A stretch of DNA of 64,000 bases, from the NCBI RefSeq assembly GCF_001548115.1, contig NZ_AP014821.1, positions 868,001 through 932,000 on the forward strand, written 5' to 3'. Under the pieces are notes generated by a model. The model did not search any database and was not told where the DNA came from. It worked only from the letters and a program-made list of their open reading frames with translations. Position 1 is the stretch's first letter; every line of letters starts with the position of its first letter. The translations under genes and the position numbers were made by a program. The DNA is from Geminocystis sp. NIES-3709. Lineage in GTDB: Bacteria > Cyanobacteriota > Cyanobacteriia > Cyanobacteriales > Cyanobacteriaceae. Below are positions 37,932 through 46,468 of this stretch, in pieces.

Positions 37932-39359
37932 TCATTTTTTAATTTTAGTAAATTCTTCGTAATAAGAACGCTCAGTATTAACTTCCCATAAGTCATGTTT
38001 TTCTCCCAAGATGTTTTTGGCCGCTAATAATCCTGTTAACATGGAATGATCTTGATTATTGTAACGGTGCATTCCATTTCTACCAATAGTTTGTAAATTT
38101 TCAAAAGTGCCTAAATAATCTTTAATTATTGTTAAATATTGATAATAATTTTGGTCATAAACAGGATAGGCTTTTTTCTGACGTAACACCGTACCCCCTT
38201 CAACTAAATTATATTTTAATAATCCTAATTCTTTTAATTCTTGGGTTGCTAATTGTATTAATTCTGAGTTAGATAAATTCCATAAATCATCACCTTCTGA
38301 GCAAAAATATTCCATTCCTAAACAAGTTTTAGTTGAATCAGGTACCATTTTTGGACTCCAATTTTTAAAATTCTGAATCCTACCTACTCTAAAATTTTGG
38401 TCATGAATATATATCCAATTATCGGGAAATAAATCTTCTGCATCAATAATTAAAGCAACAATCAAAAAATCTCGATAGTTTAATTTATTTGCTACTTCTA
38501 AAACATTTTTTGGTGGTTTTGGTTCAATTATACTTAACAATTTTGTTAAAGGCATACTAGAGATAAAATGTTCTCCATTGATAGTATTTATTTCTCCTTT
38601 TTGCTCTACTTCAATTGATAATATTTTTCTGTCTTTCCTATTTATTTTAATTATTTTACTATTTAATTGTACTTTTCCTTCTCTATTTTCGATCGCTTTT
38701 GTAAATGTTTCCCACATCATTCCTGGTCCTAGTATGGGATAATTAAATTGATTTATTAAACTTTTAGCTTTACTTTTACCAAAGAAAATATTAATTATTG
38801 CCTCTTTTAAAGACATTCCTTTTATTCTTTGTTTCGCCCATTCAGCTTGAATTTGATTACAGGGAATTCCCCAAACTTTTTCTGTATAAGTCTTAAAAAA
38901 AGTATAATATAATCTCTCTCCAAAACAATCAATTACCCAATCTTCAAACGTTTCTGGTTCTTTTTTTTTTTCAAAAAATATTAATTTAGTTTTTAAATAA
39001 CTCCAGAGAATTAAAGCACTTTCAATAATACCTAAATTTGTTAAAGTACTTTTAAAGGATAAAGGATAATCAAAAAATTTGCCTTTATAATAAATACGTG
39101 ATAAACGAGATACTTTGATAAAATTATCTCCTAAAACTTCGTGCCATAATTCTTCTATTTCTGTTACTTTAGTATAGAAACGATGACCTCCAATATCAAA
39201 ATGATAACCTTGATAAATTTCAGTCCGAGATATTCCTCCCACTAAATTTGCTTGTTCTACAACTATCGGTTTAAGGTTATTTTTTATTAATTCATAGGCA
39301 CAAGTTAAACCGGCAGGACCTGCACCAATTATAATAATATTTTCCGAAATTATTTTCAT
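37932..39359 (-). CDS. FAD-dependent oxidoreductase of the UDP-galactopyranose mutase/protoporphyrinogen oxidase-like superfamily
   Basis: A 475-residue protein with an N-terminal FAD fold (IIIIGAGPAGLTCAYEL, about 8-24), VGGISRTEIYQGYHFDIGGH-type GGR region, and a C-terminal IGRNGMHRYNNQDHSM segment. These are the marks of glycan-associated FAD proteins found in polysaccharide loci, related to UDP-galactopyranose mutase and amine oxidases. The reaction is unknown; sugar ring contraction or a redox step on a lipid-linked sugar is possible. It lies downstream of a GT4 glycosyltransferase and a polysaccharide deacetylase on the same strand (gap 86 bp), which supports a cell-surface glycan role. 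Confidence 0.78.
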   Translation of the reverse strand: MKIISENIIIIGAGPAGLTCAYELIKNNLKPIVVEQANLVGGISRTEIYQGYHFDIGGHRFYTKVTEIEELWHEVLGDNFIKVSRLSRIYYKGKFFDYPLSFKSTLTNLGIIESALILWSYLKTKLIFFEKKKEPETFEDWVIDCFGERLYYTFFKTYTEKVWGIPCNQIQAEWAKQRIKGMSLKEAIINIFFGKSKAKSLINQFNYPILGPGMMWETFTKAIENREGKVQLNSKIIKINRKDRKILSIEVEQKGEINTINGEHFISSMPLTKLLSIIEPKPPKNVLEVANKLNYRDFLIVALIIDAEDLFPDNWIYIHDQNFRVGRIQNFKNWSPKMVPDSTKTCLGMEYFCSEGDDLWNLSNSELIQLATQELKELGLLKYNLVEGGTVLRQKKAYPVYDQNYYQYLTIIKDYLGTFENLQTIGRNGMHRYNNQDHSMLTGLLAAKNILGEKHDLWEVNTERSYYEEFTKIKK

Positions 39360-39445
39360 TTATTTCTATAAGATTAACATAATATTATTTTATATCATGA
39401 ATTAGATAATTTTTTGTTGTTAATTTAGTTTTTATTATTCACAGA

Positions 39446-40660
39446 TTATTGATTAATTAAATCAAAATATTTTTGAATATGAGCTTTTCCAGTCCATTTT
39501 TCTGAATACGCAGAAAAGCCTTTTATTCCTATTTCATCTCGAAATTGTCTATTGTCTAAAAGTAGGTTAATAGCAGTGATTAATTCCATATCATTGTTAT
39601 AGATAAAGCCTCCTTCACTTTCTCGGATTATTTCTGGCATAGAACCTAAGTTTCTCACGATTACGGGAGTTTTTTGTTGAAAAGCCTCTAAAATAACTAA
39701 AGGTGGTGCGGATTCGAAATTGACTGATGGTACAATAAGTGCGATCGCATTTCGATACAAATTTTTAAGATTTTCACGGGATTGATTACCCATAAATTGA
39801 ATATTATCAACTTTTTTGGCTAGTTTTTTCAGTTTATCTTCATAATTACCAGTACCAGCAATTACCAGATATAGATGAGGATGGTTAATAAATAGGGGAA
39901 TTAAAGTCTGTAATCCCTTAAGTTTTTCTAATCTGCCAACAAATAAAAAATAAGGCTTTCTCACCATAACTGAATTTAAACAGTAGTCTTGATCTTCAGG
40001 AACAAAATTTGGTAAGTAGTGAATTGGGGGAATAAAACCTCTTTCTTTATGCTTTTCAATGGCAAAATGAGAAGGAGAAATAAATATATCAACTTTTTTA
40101 ATGGTATTCTTCAATAAATTAGTATAGCGCCATAACTGTGGAGGTATTCGGTAACTTAAACAACAAGTAAAACAGTTGGGTTGCTCACAAACAGTATGAT
40201 TGAATTTGAATAATGTATGAGTCGGACAAATTAACCAATATTCGTGCATGGTGTATAGTTTAATAGCATTTCCATATTCAAAAATTTTTGCTCCACCCAC
40301 CAGGGAAATATTATGATAGTGAATAACATCAAATCCTTGAGCGAGTATTTTGTTAATGTGATGGATTTTAAACCAAGGAAATCCTGTTTGATGAGTTAAT
40401 AAAGGAGATAAATTACCAACATTACTAATAAGAGAATGAATAGTTATATTTTTTTGAAAATTATCACTAATATTATTATTATCAGGTAATTGATTAGTTA
40501 ATAACTTATAAGCATCAACACAGTGAATTATATCAACAGAATGTCCTCTAGTTGCTAATTCATGGGCTAATCGTTGAACAAAAATACCGTCTCCGCCAAA
40601 ATTATAAGGTGGATAAAAAGTTGTAATGAAACAAAAACGCAAGGATTTTTGAGTATTCAT
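39446..40660 (-). CDS. Family 4 (GT-B) glycosyltransferase
   Basis: A 404-residue GT-B enzyme. The N-terminal acceptor domain begins FCFITTFYPPYNFGGDGIFV, with the glycine-rich loop near the start. The C-terminal donor domain has LFVGRLEKLKGLQ and the E-x7-E region SVNFESAPPLVILEAFQ typical of retaining GT4 enzymes. It adds a sugar from a nucleotide-sugar donor to a growing glycan. The CPTHTLFKFNHTVCEQPNCFTCC segment holds a cysteine cluster seen in some GT4 proteins. It starts 2 bases after the deacetylase stop codon, so the two are translated from one message. Confidence 0.88.
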   Translation of the reverse strand: MNTQKSLRFCFITTFYPPYNFGGDGIFVQRLAHELATRGHSVDIIHCVDAYKLLTNQLPDNNNISDNFQKNITIHSLISNVGNLSPLLTHQTGFPWFKIHHINKILAQGFDVIHYHNISLVGGAKIFEYGNAIKLYTMHEYWLICPTHTLFKFNHTVCEQPNCFTCCLSYRIPPQLWRYTNLLKNTIKKVDIFISPSHFAIEKHKERGFIPPIHYLPNFVPEDQDYCLNSVMVRKPYFLFVGRLEKLKGLQTLIPLFINHPHLYLVIAGTGNYEDKLKKLAKKVDNIQFMGNQSRENLKNLYRNAIALIVPSVNFESAPPLVILEAFQQKTPVIVRNLGSMPEIIRESEGGFIYNNDMELITAINLLLDNRQFRDEIGIKGFSAYSEKWTGKAHIQKYFDLINQ

Positions 40661-40662
40661 AA

Positions 40663-41394
40663 TTATTTAATTTTCAGTAACTCACGGAGATTTCGAGGTA
40701 TTCTTCTTAATTCTAAATATGCTGGAAATAAATTATTAAATAGTAGGTTAAATAAAAATTTACTTCTTAAATAATAGGTATCAATTCTTTCTAAAGAATA
40801 TAAATCACTGTTAAGGTTGAGAGGTGCTAATTTTGTGGAACAAGCACAGGTAAAATATTGTTGAACTATTTGTTTCGTTAATGAATTATAATTCCCATAA
40901 GGATAAGCAAAAGACGTTACCGAAACACCTAAATTATCTTCGATCGAACTTTTTGATTGATAAACTTCTTCTTTTATTTTTGATAAGGATAAACTGGTTA
41001 AATCAGGATGAGTAAGAGTATGCGCACCAAAGTTCATACCTAGATTTTGCATTTGTCGAATTTCCTGCCAGTTTAACATTTGACGATTTTCAAAGGTTGA
41101 GCCAATATAATCTACAGTTAAAAAAATCGTGGCTGTCATCTGAAATTTTTGTAAAATTACCAATGCTTGAGTGTAAACAGTGCGATCGCCGTCATCAAAA
41201 GTAATCACTACAGACTTATTAGGAAACTCTTTCTTTGTTTTGAGACAATTCACTGCTTTTTCAAGACTAATAGTCGTGTAATTCATTTCCCATAACTTGG
41301 TGATAGCAGATTCAAACAGCGAAAGATTATAACAAATCGGATTATAATGTTCATCAATTCTATGAAAAGTCAAAATGGGCAACCATTTAGCCAT
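40663..41394 (-). CDS. Polysaccharide deacetylase (NodB homology, CE4)
   Basis: A 243-residue protein with the CE4 motifs: motif 1 TFDDGD (about 65-70), motif 2 GAHTLTHPDL with the metal-binding HxxxH pattern, and motif 3 SFAYPYGNY. The family removes N-acetyl groups from sugar polymers using a bound divalent metal. There is no signal peptide or membrane span, so it may act on a cytoplasmic, lipid-linked intermediate. It is the first gene of the leftward glycan operon (deacetylase, GT4, FAD enzyme). Its start codon is only 43 bp from the divergent methyltransferase-like gene. Confidence 0.87.
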   Translation of the reverse strand: MAKWLPILTFHRIDEHYNPICYNLSLFESAITKLWEMNYTTISLEKAVNCLKTKKEFPNKSVVITFDDGDRTVYTQALVILQKFQMTATIFLTVDYIGSTFENRQMLNWQEIRQMQNLGMNFGAHTLTHPDLTSLSLSKIKEEVYQSKSSIEDNLGVSVTSFAYPYGNYNSLTKQIVQQYFTCACSTKLAPLNLNSDLYSLERIDTYYLRSKFLFNLLFNNLFPAYLELRRIPRNLRELLKIK

Positions 41395-41437
41395 ATTTAG
41401 TGAAAGTATAAATTAGAGTTTTTTTATTATAAAATTG

Positions 41438-42106
41438 ATGGAAAATAAGGAAAAAATTATCAATTTAATTCTTCGCAATCGATTTCTCGCTAAAACTATC
41501 TATTTTTTGAGTGGAAAGCCTCCGTCAATGCCCCAAACCGTCGGATTTCAATATTATACACAAAGAGGTTTATGGAAACTACAACTGGATATTTGTCCTT
41601 GCGATGGAGAATTAGTCGAATATTTACAAAAAAAACAGATTTACAGTCAAAGTGTCTTTCATTTTGGTACGGGTTATCATCATCTATTAGGAATAGAAAA
41701 TCAAAAGTTTGACAAACCCAATGAAATTTTTGCTATTACTGCTTGTGTTAAAGAACATGACGCTTATATAAAATTGTGTAAGCACGATCGTAATTTGGCG
41801 AAGTATTACAAAGTATTTTATGGAAATATATATACTCTCACTGAAAAATCTTTACCCAAGTTTGATTTAATCTCATTATTTCATGTTGGAGAGTTTTATT
41901 TACCTGAAGAAGCTAATTTTATTCATCAGAACGATCGATCTCTAGTTAATCTTTTTCTGAATCGACTCAATGACGATGGTAAAATTTTATTTTACACAAA
42001 ATCTTTAGGATGGGAGCAAACAAAACTAATTATTGAAGACTTAGAATCACAGAAAAAAATTCATCTTTTTGAGCAATATAAAACCCTACTAATTTATGGA
42101 AAATGA
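41438..42106 (+). CDS. Methyltransferase-like protein of a glycan locus, function unknown
   Basis: A 222-residue protein that resembles class I methyltransferases in overall layout (SVFHFGTGYHHLLGIE in place of motif I, LPKFDLISLFHVGEFY at motif IV), but the glycine-rich motif is poor (HFGTGYHH), so SAM binding is uncertain. I use ATG 41438; a TTG directly before it would add only one residue. It overlaps the flippase gene by 11 bases, so the two are translationally coupled and probably act on the same glycan. Confidence 0.6.
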   Translation: MENKEKIINLILRNRFLAKTIYFLSGKPPSMPQTVGFQYYTQRGLWKLQLDICPCDGELVEYLQKKQIYSQSVFHFGTGYHHLLGIENQKFDKPNEIFAITACVKEHDAYIKLCKHDRNLAKYYKVFYGNIYTLTEKSLPKFDLISLFHVGEFYLPEEANFIHQNDRSLVNLFLNRLNDDGKILFYTKSLGWEQTKLIIEDLESQKKIHLFEQYKTLLIYGK

Positions 42107-43523
42107 GCCGAAATCCTCCTTAGTCTCTAGTACCATTTGGGTTTCCGTTGCAGAGTTATTATTTTTTCCGACAGGATTTATTACCATAGCATTTCTTCTG
42201 CGTAAAATTGGACCGGATGGTTATGGATTATTTGCCCTAGCTTCAGGCTTAATTGCTTGGATTGAATGGATAATGGATTCTATTTTTTCTAATACTACTG
42301 TTAAGCTCATTTCTCAGAGTCAATCATGGCAATTCATCGCTAATGGTATTCTCAAAATTCAATTAAGTTTTAGTCTTGCTATCTTTTCTTGTCTAATTTT
42401 GCTTACTCCTTGGATTAGTGAGTTGATGCACGAACCTTCTCTTAAACCATTATTATACCTATTTGCCTTAGAAATACCCCTTTTTAATTTGGCACAACTT
42501 CATCAAAATATCCTCGAAGGAATAGGAAATTTTAATCCTCGTGCGATGGCAATTAGCGTAAGATGGCTAAGTCGAATGTTTTTAATTATCTTCTTAGTCG
42601 AATTAGGAATGTCTGTCACTGGTGCAATTATGGGTGGTTTGATCGCCATAATCTTAGATCTATGGATTAGTCGGCAATATGTACGCCCTTCTTTATTCGG
42701 AGTTGCTGATTTTCAGTTTCAAAAACTTTTGAATTATGCTGTTCCTTTATTTATCGCCACTTTATGTTTGAGAATAGATGAAAAATTAGACTTATTCGCC
42801 CTCAAAATTTTAGGAGGCAGTTTAGAAGAAATAGGTTTATACGCCTCAGCACAAAATATAGCATTACTCGGACAATTTATCGTACCTGCTCTTGTACCAA
42901 TAACCATCACAACCTTAACTCGTATCTATCAAGACCAACAAATTATATCAACCAAACAATTTATTCGCAATACCTTTAAGATCGGTTTTTATCACCTTCC
43001 CCTAGCAGGAATCATCTCTGTTTGTTCATCAGAAATTCTATCTTTTTTATTTGGTAATACTTTCGATCGTGCTGCACCTATACTATCAGTACTAATTTTT
43101 AGCTCTATTAGTTCAATGATGATTGCCGTGATTATTTCCATTCTCATTGGTTTAAATAAGCCTAAATGGACGTTCCTGATCGCCTTACCAATGCCTTTTT
43201 TGGCTTTTTTGGGATATTGGTGGTTAATACCGAAGTATGGCTCTTTTGGTGCATCAATTATTCATCTTGTGATTTCCATTATTGCTTGTTGTATTGGATT
43301 TATCGTAGTTTATCAATTTTCAGGAGTTTCACCTCCACTATTAACATTTATTCGTAGTAGTTTAGTTTCTGTTGTCGTTATACTTATCGCCTTTATGTTT
43401 CCATTTTCTGGATTTTTTCTGATTATCAAATTAATGTTTCTAACTATAATTAGTTTTATTATTCTTTTACTATGGGGAGAATTTAATAATTTTACTCTAT
43501 CTTTTAAGGATATACGTCAATAA
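42096..43523 (+). CDS. Wzx-type oligosaccharide flippase
   Basis: A 475-residue polytopic membrane protein with about twelve to fourteen hydrophobic spans and few charged residues outside the loops, of the MOP/polysaccharide-synthase flippase class. It begins with SSTIWVSVAELLFFPTGFIT and has the conserved early FLLRKIGPDGYGLFALA segment. Members flip lipid-linked oligosaccharides across the inner membrane before polymerisation or export. Its 11-base overlap with the upstream gene and the surrounding glycosyltransferases support a surface-glycan role. No polymerase or ligase is recognisable in the window. Confidence 0.85.
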   Translation: MENEPKSSLVSSTIWVSVAELLFFPTGFITIAFLLRKIGPDGYGLFALASGLIAWIEWIMDSIFSNTTVKLISQSQSWQFIANGILKIQLSFSLAIFSCLILLTPWISELMHEPSLKPLLYLFALEIPLFNLAQLHQNILEGIGNFNPRAMAISVRWLSRMFLIIFLVELGMSVTGAIMGGLIAIILDLWISRQYVRPSLFGVADFQFQKLLNYAVPLFIATLCLRIDEKLDLFALKILGGSLEEIGLYASAQNIALLGQFIVPALVPITITTLTRIYQDQQIISTKQFIRNTFKIGFYHLPLAGIISVCSSEILSFLFGNTFDRAAPILSVLIFSSISSMMIAVIISILIGLNKPKWTFLIALPMPFLAFLGYWWLIPKYGSFGASIIHLVISIIACCIGFIVVYQFSGVSPPLLTFIRSSLVSVVVILIAFMFPFSGFFLIIKLMFLTIISFIILLLWGEFNNFTLSFKDIRQ

Positions 43524-43587
43524 CTAAAGATACTGTAAAATGACAATGCCATTTTAAGATTAACAATTTTCTTTGATTTCTATTGGT

Positions 43588-44451
43588 TCAAAACTTGCTC
43601 ACAAATCCAATTAAATTAGCCCATTGAGAAAGAATAAATAGTATCATTATTTTAATATTTTTGATTTCAAAATCACTTTTAATGGGAAATATTAAAAGAT
43701 TAAAATAAAAATTAATCGGCTCTATTTTTATAGTTTGTAAATCTTTTTTTGCTTTAATATAGTGAAAATGTTTTGCTCCTTTTCCATAATTGATATGTTG
43801 TTGCCAAAAAGTTTTTAAGGTTAAATAATGAGAATGTTCTACTTGAGCTTTTGGTAAGTATATCATTTTATAACCTTGAGAATAAAGTCGATCGCATAAT
43901 TCCCTATCTTCAGCCGCCGCTAAGGGAAAAGTGGTATTAAAACCTCCTATTTTTTGAAAAATTATTTTAGAAATAGCAAAGTTATTGGAGGTAAAAAACT
44001 TAGATTGCTCAGGAATTGCATTATAATAACTATAAAGATAATCAACTAATTTTTGACTAGCTTCTGAATAAATATTTTCCTTAAGTTTATTAATAATAAA
44101 TCCTCCTAATATTGCATCAGGATTTTGGGCAAAACCATCAGCAAAAATAGACAACCATAAAGGAGTTACTTCACAATCATCATCGGTAAAAGCCATATAT
44201 TCCCCTTGGGCTTGAGATACTCCTTTATTCCTTGCTGTCGCAGGCCCTAAATTTTTTTGTTGAATACATTTTAAGTTAATTAGAGGTTGAAAATAACTAA
44301 TAATTGATTCTAAAGATTGAGGACTACCATCATCAACTACAATTACCTCAAATGAGTTTTTATTATAGTCTAATTTAGTTAAGGATTGAAGACAATTTTT
44401 TAATTTTTCAGGACGATTATAAGTAGGAATAACGATCGAAATTTGATACAT
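43588..44451 (-). CDS. Family 2 (GT-A) glycosyltransferase
   Basis: A 287-residue GT2 enzyme: SIVIPTYNRPEKL at the start, VIVVDDGSPQ for nucleotide binding, the DxD-like AFTDDDCEV motif (about 91-99), and LAAAEDRELCDRL with the catalytic-region ED. A hydrophobic C-terminal segment (about 262-283) may anchor it to the membrane. It transfers a sugar with inversion onto a glycan. It is convergent with the flippase gene and belongs to the same locus by position, though transcribed separately. Confidence 0.88.
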   Translation of the reverse strand: MYQISIVIPTYNRPEKLKNCLQSLTKLDYNKNSFEVIVVDDGSPQSLESIISYFQPLINLKCIQQKNLGPATARNKGVSQAQGEYMAFTDDDCEVTPLWLSIFADGFAQNPDAILGGFIINKLKENIYSEASQKLVDYLYSYYNAIPEQSKFFTSNNFAISKIIFQKIGGFNTTFPLAAAEDRELCDRLYSQGYKMIYLPKAQVEHSHYLTLKTFWQQHINYGKGAKHFHYIKAKKDLQTIKIEPINFYFNLLIFPIKSDFEIKNIKIMILFILSQWANLIGFVSKF

Positions 44452-44540
44452 AAAATTTTAGGGAGTTTTTTAATAGAATCTGAATCTTTTATTGGTTATG
44501 ATAAATTCAGATAAAACAACTCTTATCGGTAGTACCTTTA

Positions 44541-44566
44541 TCATTTTCTTTATGTCCAACTGAGGT
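44541..44566. repeat. Repeat E end fragment
   Basis: TCATTTTCTTTATGTCCAAC followed by TGAGGT resembles the inner end of repeat E (ATTTTATGTCGAACTGAGGT at 61988). It may be a decayed copy. Confidence 0.4.
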
Positions 44567-44645
44567 TCAATTAGAGATAAACTCAGAAAATTAAATGAGT
44601 AAACCATTATAAAATGAAACTTAGTTCCAAAATATAGGTTTATCA

Positions 44646-45995
44646 ATGATACAACAGGGCGAATTAGTTACTCTCGATATAGAAGATGTTAGTAGTGAAG
44701 GAAATGGTATCGGGAAAGTTAATCAACAGGTGGTTTTTGTGCCTAATACGGTGACAGGCGATCAAATTTCTAGTCGTATTATTAGAGTTAAAAAGAAACA
44801 CGCAGAAGGAAAATTAGAACAAATACACGAAAATTCAAAATATCGTATTCGTCCTCGTTGTATAGTTGCAGATAAGTGTGGTGGTTGTCAATGGCAACAT
44901 ATAGACTATGAGTATCAACTTAAAGTAAAGGAAAATCAAGTCAAAGAAACTTTAACTCGTATCGGTGGCTTTAGTGACTTTACCGTAGAAAAAATATTCT
45001 CCGATGATGATTTAGGCTATCGCAATAAGGTTAATTATCCTTTGGGTGTGTCAGAAACAGGCACAATTAAAGCAGGATATTATCAACAGGGTAGTCATCA
45101 GATTGTTAATATTAATCAGTGTCCCATACAAGACGATCGACTCAACCTCCTTCTCAAAGAAATTAAACAAGATTTACAACAATTACAAATACCCGTTTAT
45201 GATGAGAAAACAAAAAAAGGTGCATTACGTCATCTTTGTTTTCGTATTGGTAAAAATACGGGAGAAATTTTATTAACTCTTGTTAGTGCGGAAGTTAGTA
45301 ATGGGATTATCGAAAAACAAGCGCAAAAATGGTTACAGCGTTATCCTAACTTGGTGGGAGTTTGTTTAAATCATAACCCGAAATCCACTAACGTTATTTT
45401 TGGCAAAGAAACAGATTTACTAGCAGGCCGACTTTATCTCAATGAGATTTTTGCCGGTTTAACTTTCCATTTGCGCCCTGAAACTTTCTTCCAAGTTAAC
45501 ACTAACGTTGCAGAAGCATTATTTAATAAAGTTTTACAACAATTAAATTTACAAGGGAATGAAACGGTAATTGATCTTTATTGTGGTATTGGTACATTTA
45601 CACTACCGATCGCCAAAAAAGTAGGACAGGTTATCGGTATTGAGTCTCATAATATCTCGATCGAACAAGCTAACCGTAACGCAGAAATCAATAATATAGA
45701 TAATGCTAAATTTATTTTAGGAGAAACCGAGGTTATCTTACCAGAGATTGATGAAAGACCCGATATAATTATTCTTGATCCACCAAGAAAAGGTTGTCAA
45801 CCTCTAGTTATCGAAACTTTATTAAGTTTAAAACCAGAAAAAATTATTTATATAAGTTGTCATCCAGCTACCCTAGCAAGAGATTTAAAAATGTTGTGTG
45901 AAAACGGAGATTATCAATTAACCTTTGTACAACCTGCGGATTTTTTCCCTCAAACTCCCCATGTGGAAACAGCAGTAATTCTTCAACGACTTTAA
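44646..45995 (+). CDS. rlmD: 23S rRNA (uracil-C5)-methyltransferase, RlmD/RumA family
   Basis: A 449-residue SAM-dependent enzyme that makes 5-methyluridine in 23S rRNA (U1939 in E. coli; RlmCD in Gram-positives also does U747). An N-terminal TRAM domain (about 1-60) binds RNA. Cysteines C72, C78 and C81 (RCIVADKCGGCQW) plus one near 160 (NQCPIQDDR) fit the [4Fe-4S] cluster. The methyltransferase core has VIDLYCGIGTFTLPIA (motif I), ILDPPRKGC and the catalytic cysteine in YISCHPATLARDL. The exact target uridine cannot be told from sequence. Confidence 0.9.
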   Translation: MIQQGELVTLDIEDVSSEGNGIGKVNQQVVFVPNTVTGDQISSRIIRVKKKHAEGKLEQIHENSKYRIRPRCIVADKCGGCQWQHIDYEYQLKVKENQVKETLTRIGGFSDFTVEKIFSDDDLGYRNKVNYPLGVSETGTIKAGYYQQGSHQIVNINQCPIQDDRLNLLLKEIKQDLQQLQIPVYDEKTKKGALRHLCFRIGKNTGEILLTLVSAEVSNGIIEKQAQKWLQRYPNLVGVCLNHNPKSTNVIFGKETDLLAGRLYLNEIFAGLTFHLRPETFFQVNTNVAEALFNKVLQQLNLQGNETVIDLYCGIGTFTLPIAKKVGQVIGIESHNISIEQANRNAEINNIDNAKFILGETEVILPEIDERPDIIILDPPRKGCQPLVIETLLSLKPEKIIYISCHPATLARDLKMLCENGDYQLTFVQPADFFPQTPHVETAVILQRL

Positions 45996-46468
45996 GAGTT
46001 AGATTAACCGGAGAAAATTTTTAGAAATAAAAGGTATTAAATTTAATAATAGTTGAAATAAGTCAATTCTTATTACTTTTCCCTTTTCCCTCTATTTACT
46101 GATAATTTTATAGTTCACCCTTGATTATTGATAGGAGTTTGGGAGTAGTAATTAAGATTTATCTTACCTAGCAAGGATAATTAAAATTTGTAAATAATTG
46201 CTTAGAATCAATTTTGATAAGTTTTGAATCAATTTTTACTACTATATCTCACTTTTTGTCTCTTATTTTCTATATTCATAAATAATTTCACATCTTTTTC
46301 AGGTTAATCTTGGGTAGTTTTCTTTCTAAAAGTTGAATGTCATGTTAAGATATGCTAAGTAAAATTCTATCTCTCATTATCAATACAAAATTTCAAGAAC
46401 TGTAATCTTATTCTCTTATATTTGTACATATTATTTCGATCGAACTTTTGAGATAAACTATTTAACCT
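45996..46468. other. 473-bp spacer with repeat R copy
   Basis: Contains repeat R copy 4 (46027-46135). The remaining part is AT-rich with no gene. The promoter of the downstream gene must lie here, but I cannot single it out. Confidence 0.45.
46027..46135 (+). repeat. Dispersed repeat R, copy 4
   Basis: Matches the copy at 21241-21370 in the same orientation, lacking a block of about 20-25 bases after GTCAATTCTT. The shared end is ATAATTTTATAG followed by a TCAC-containing stretch. Confidence 0.7.
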
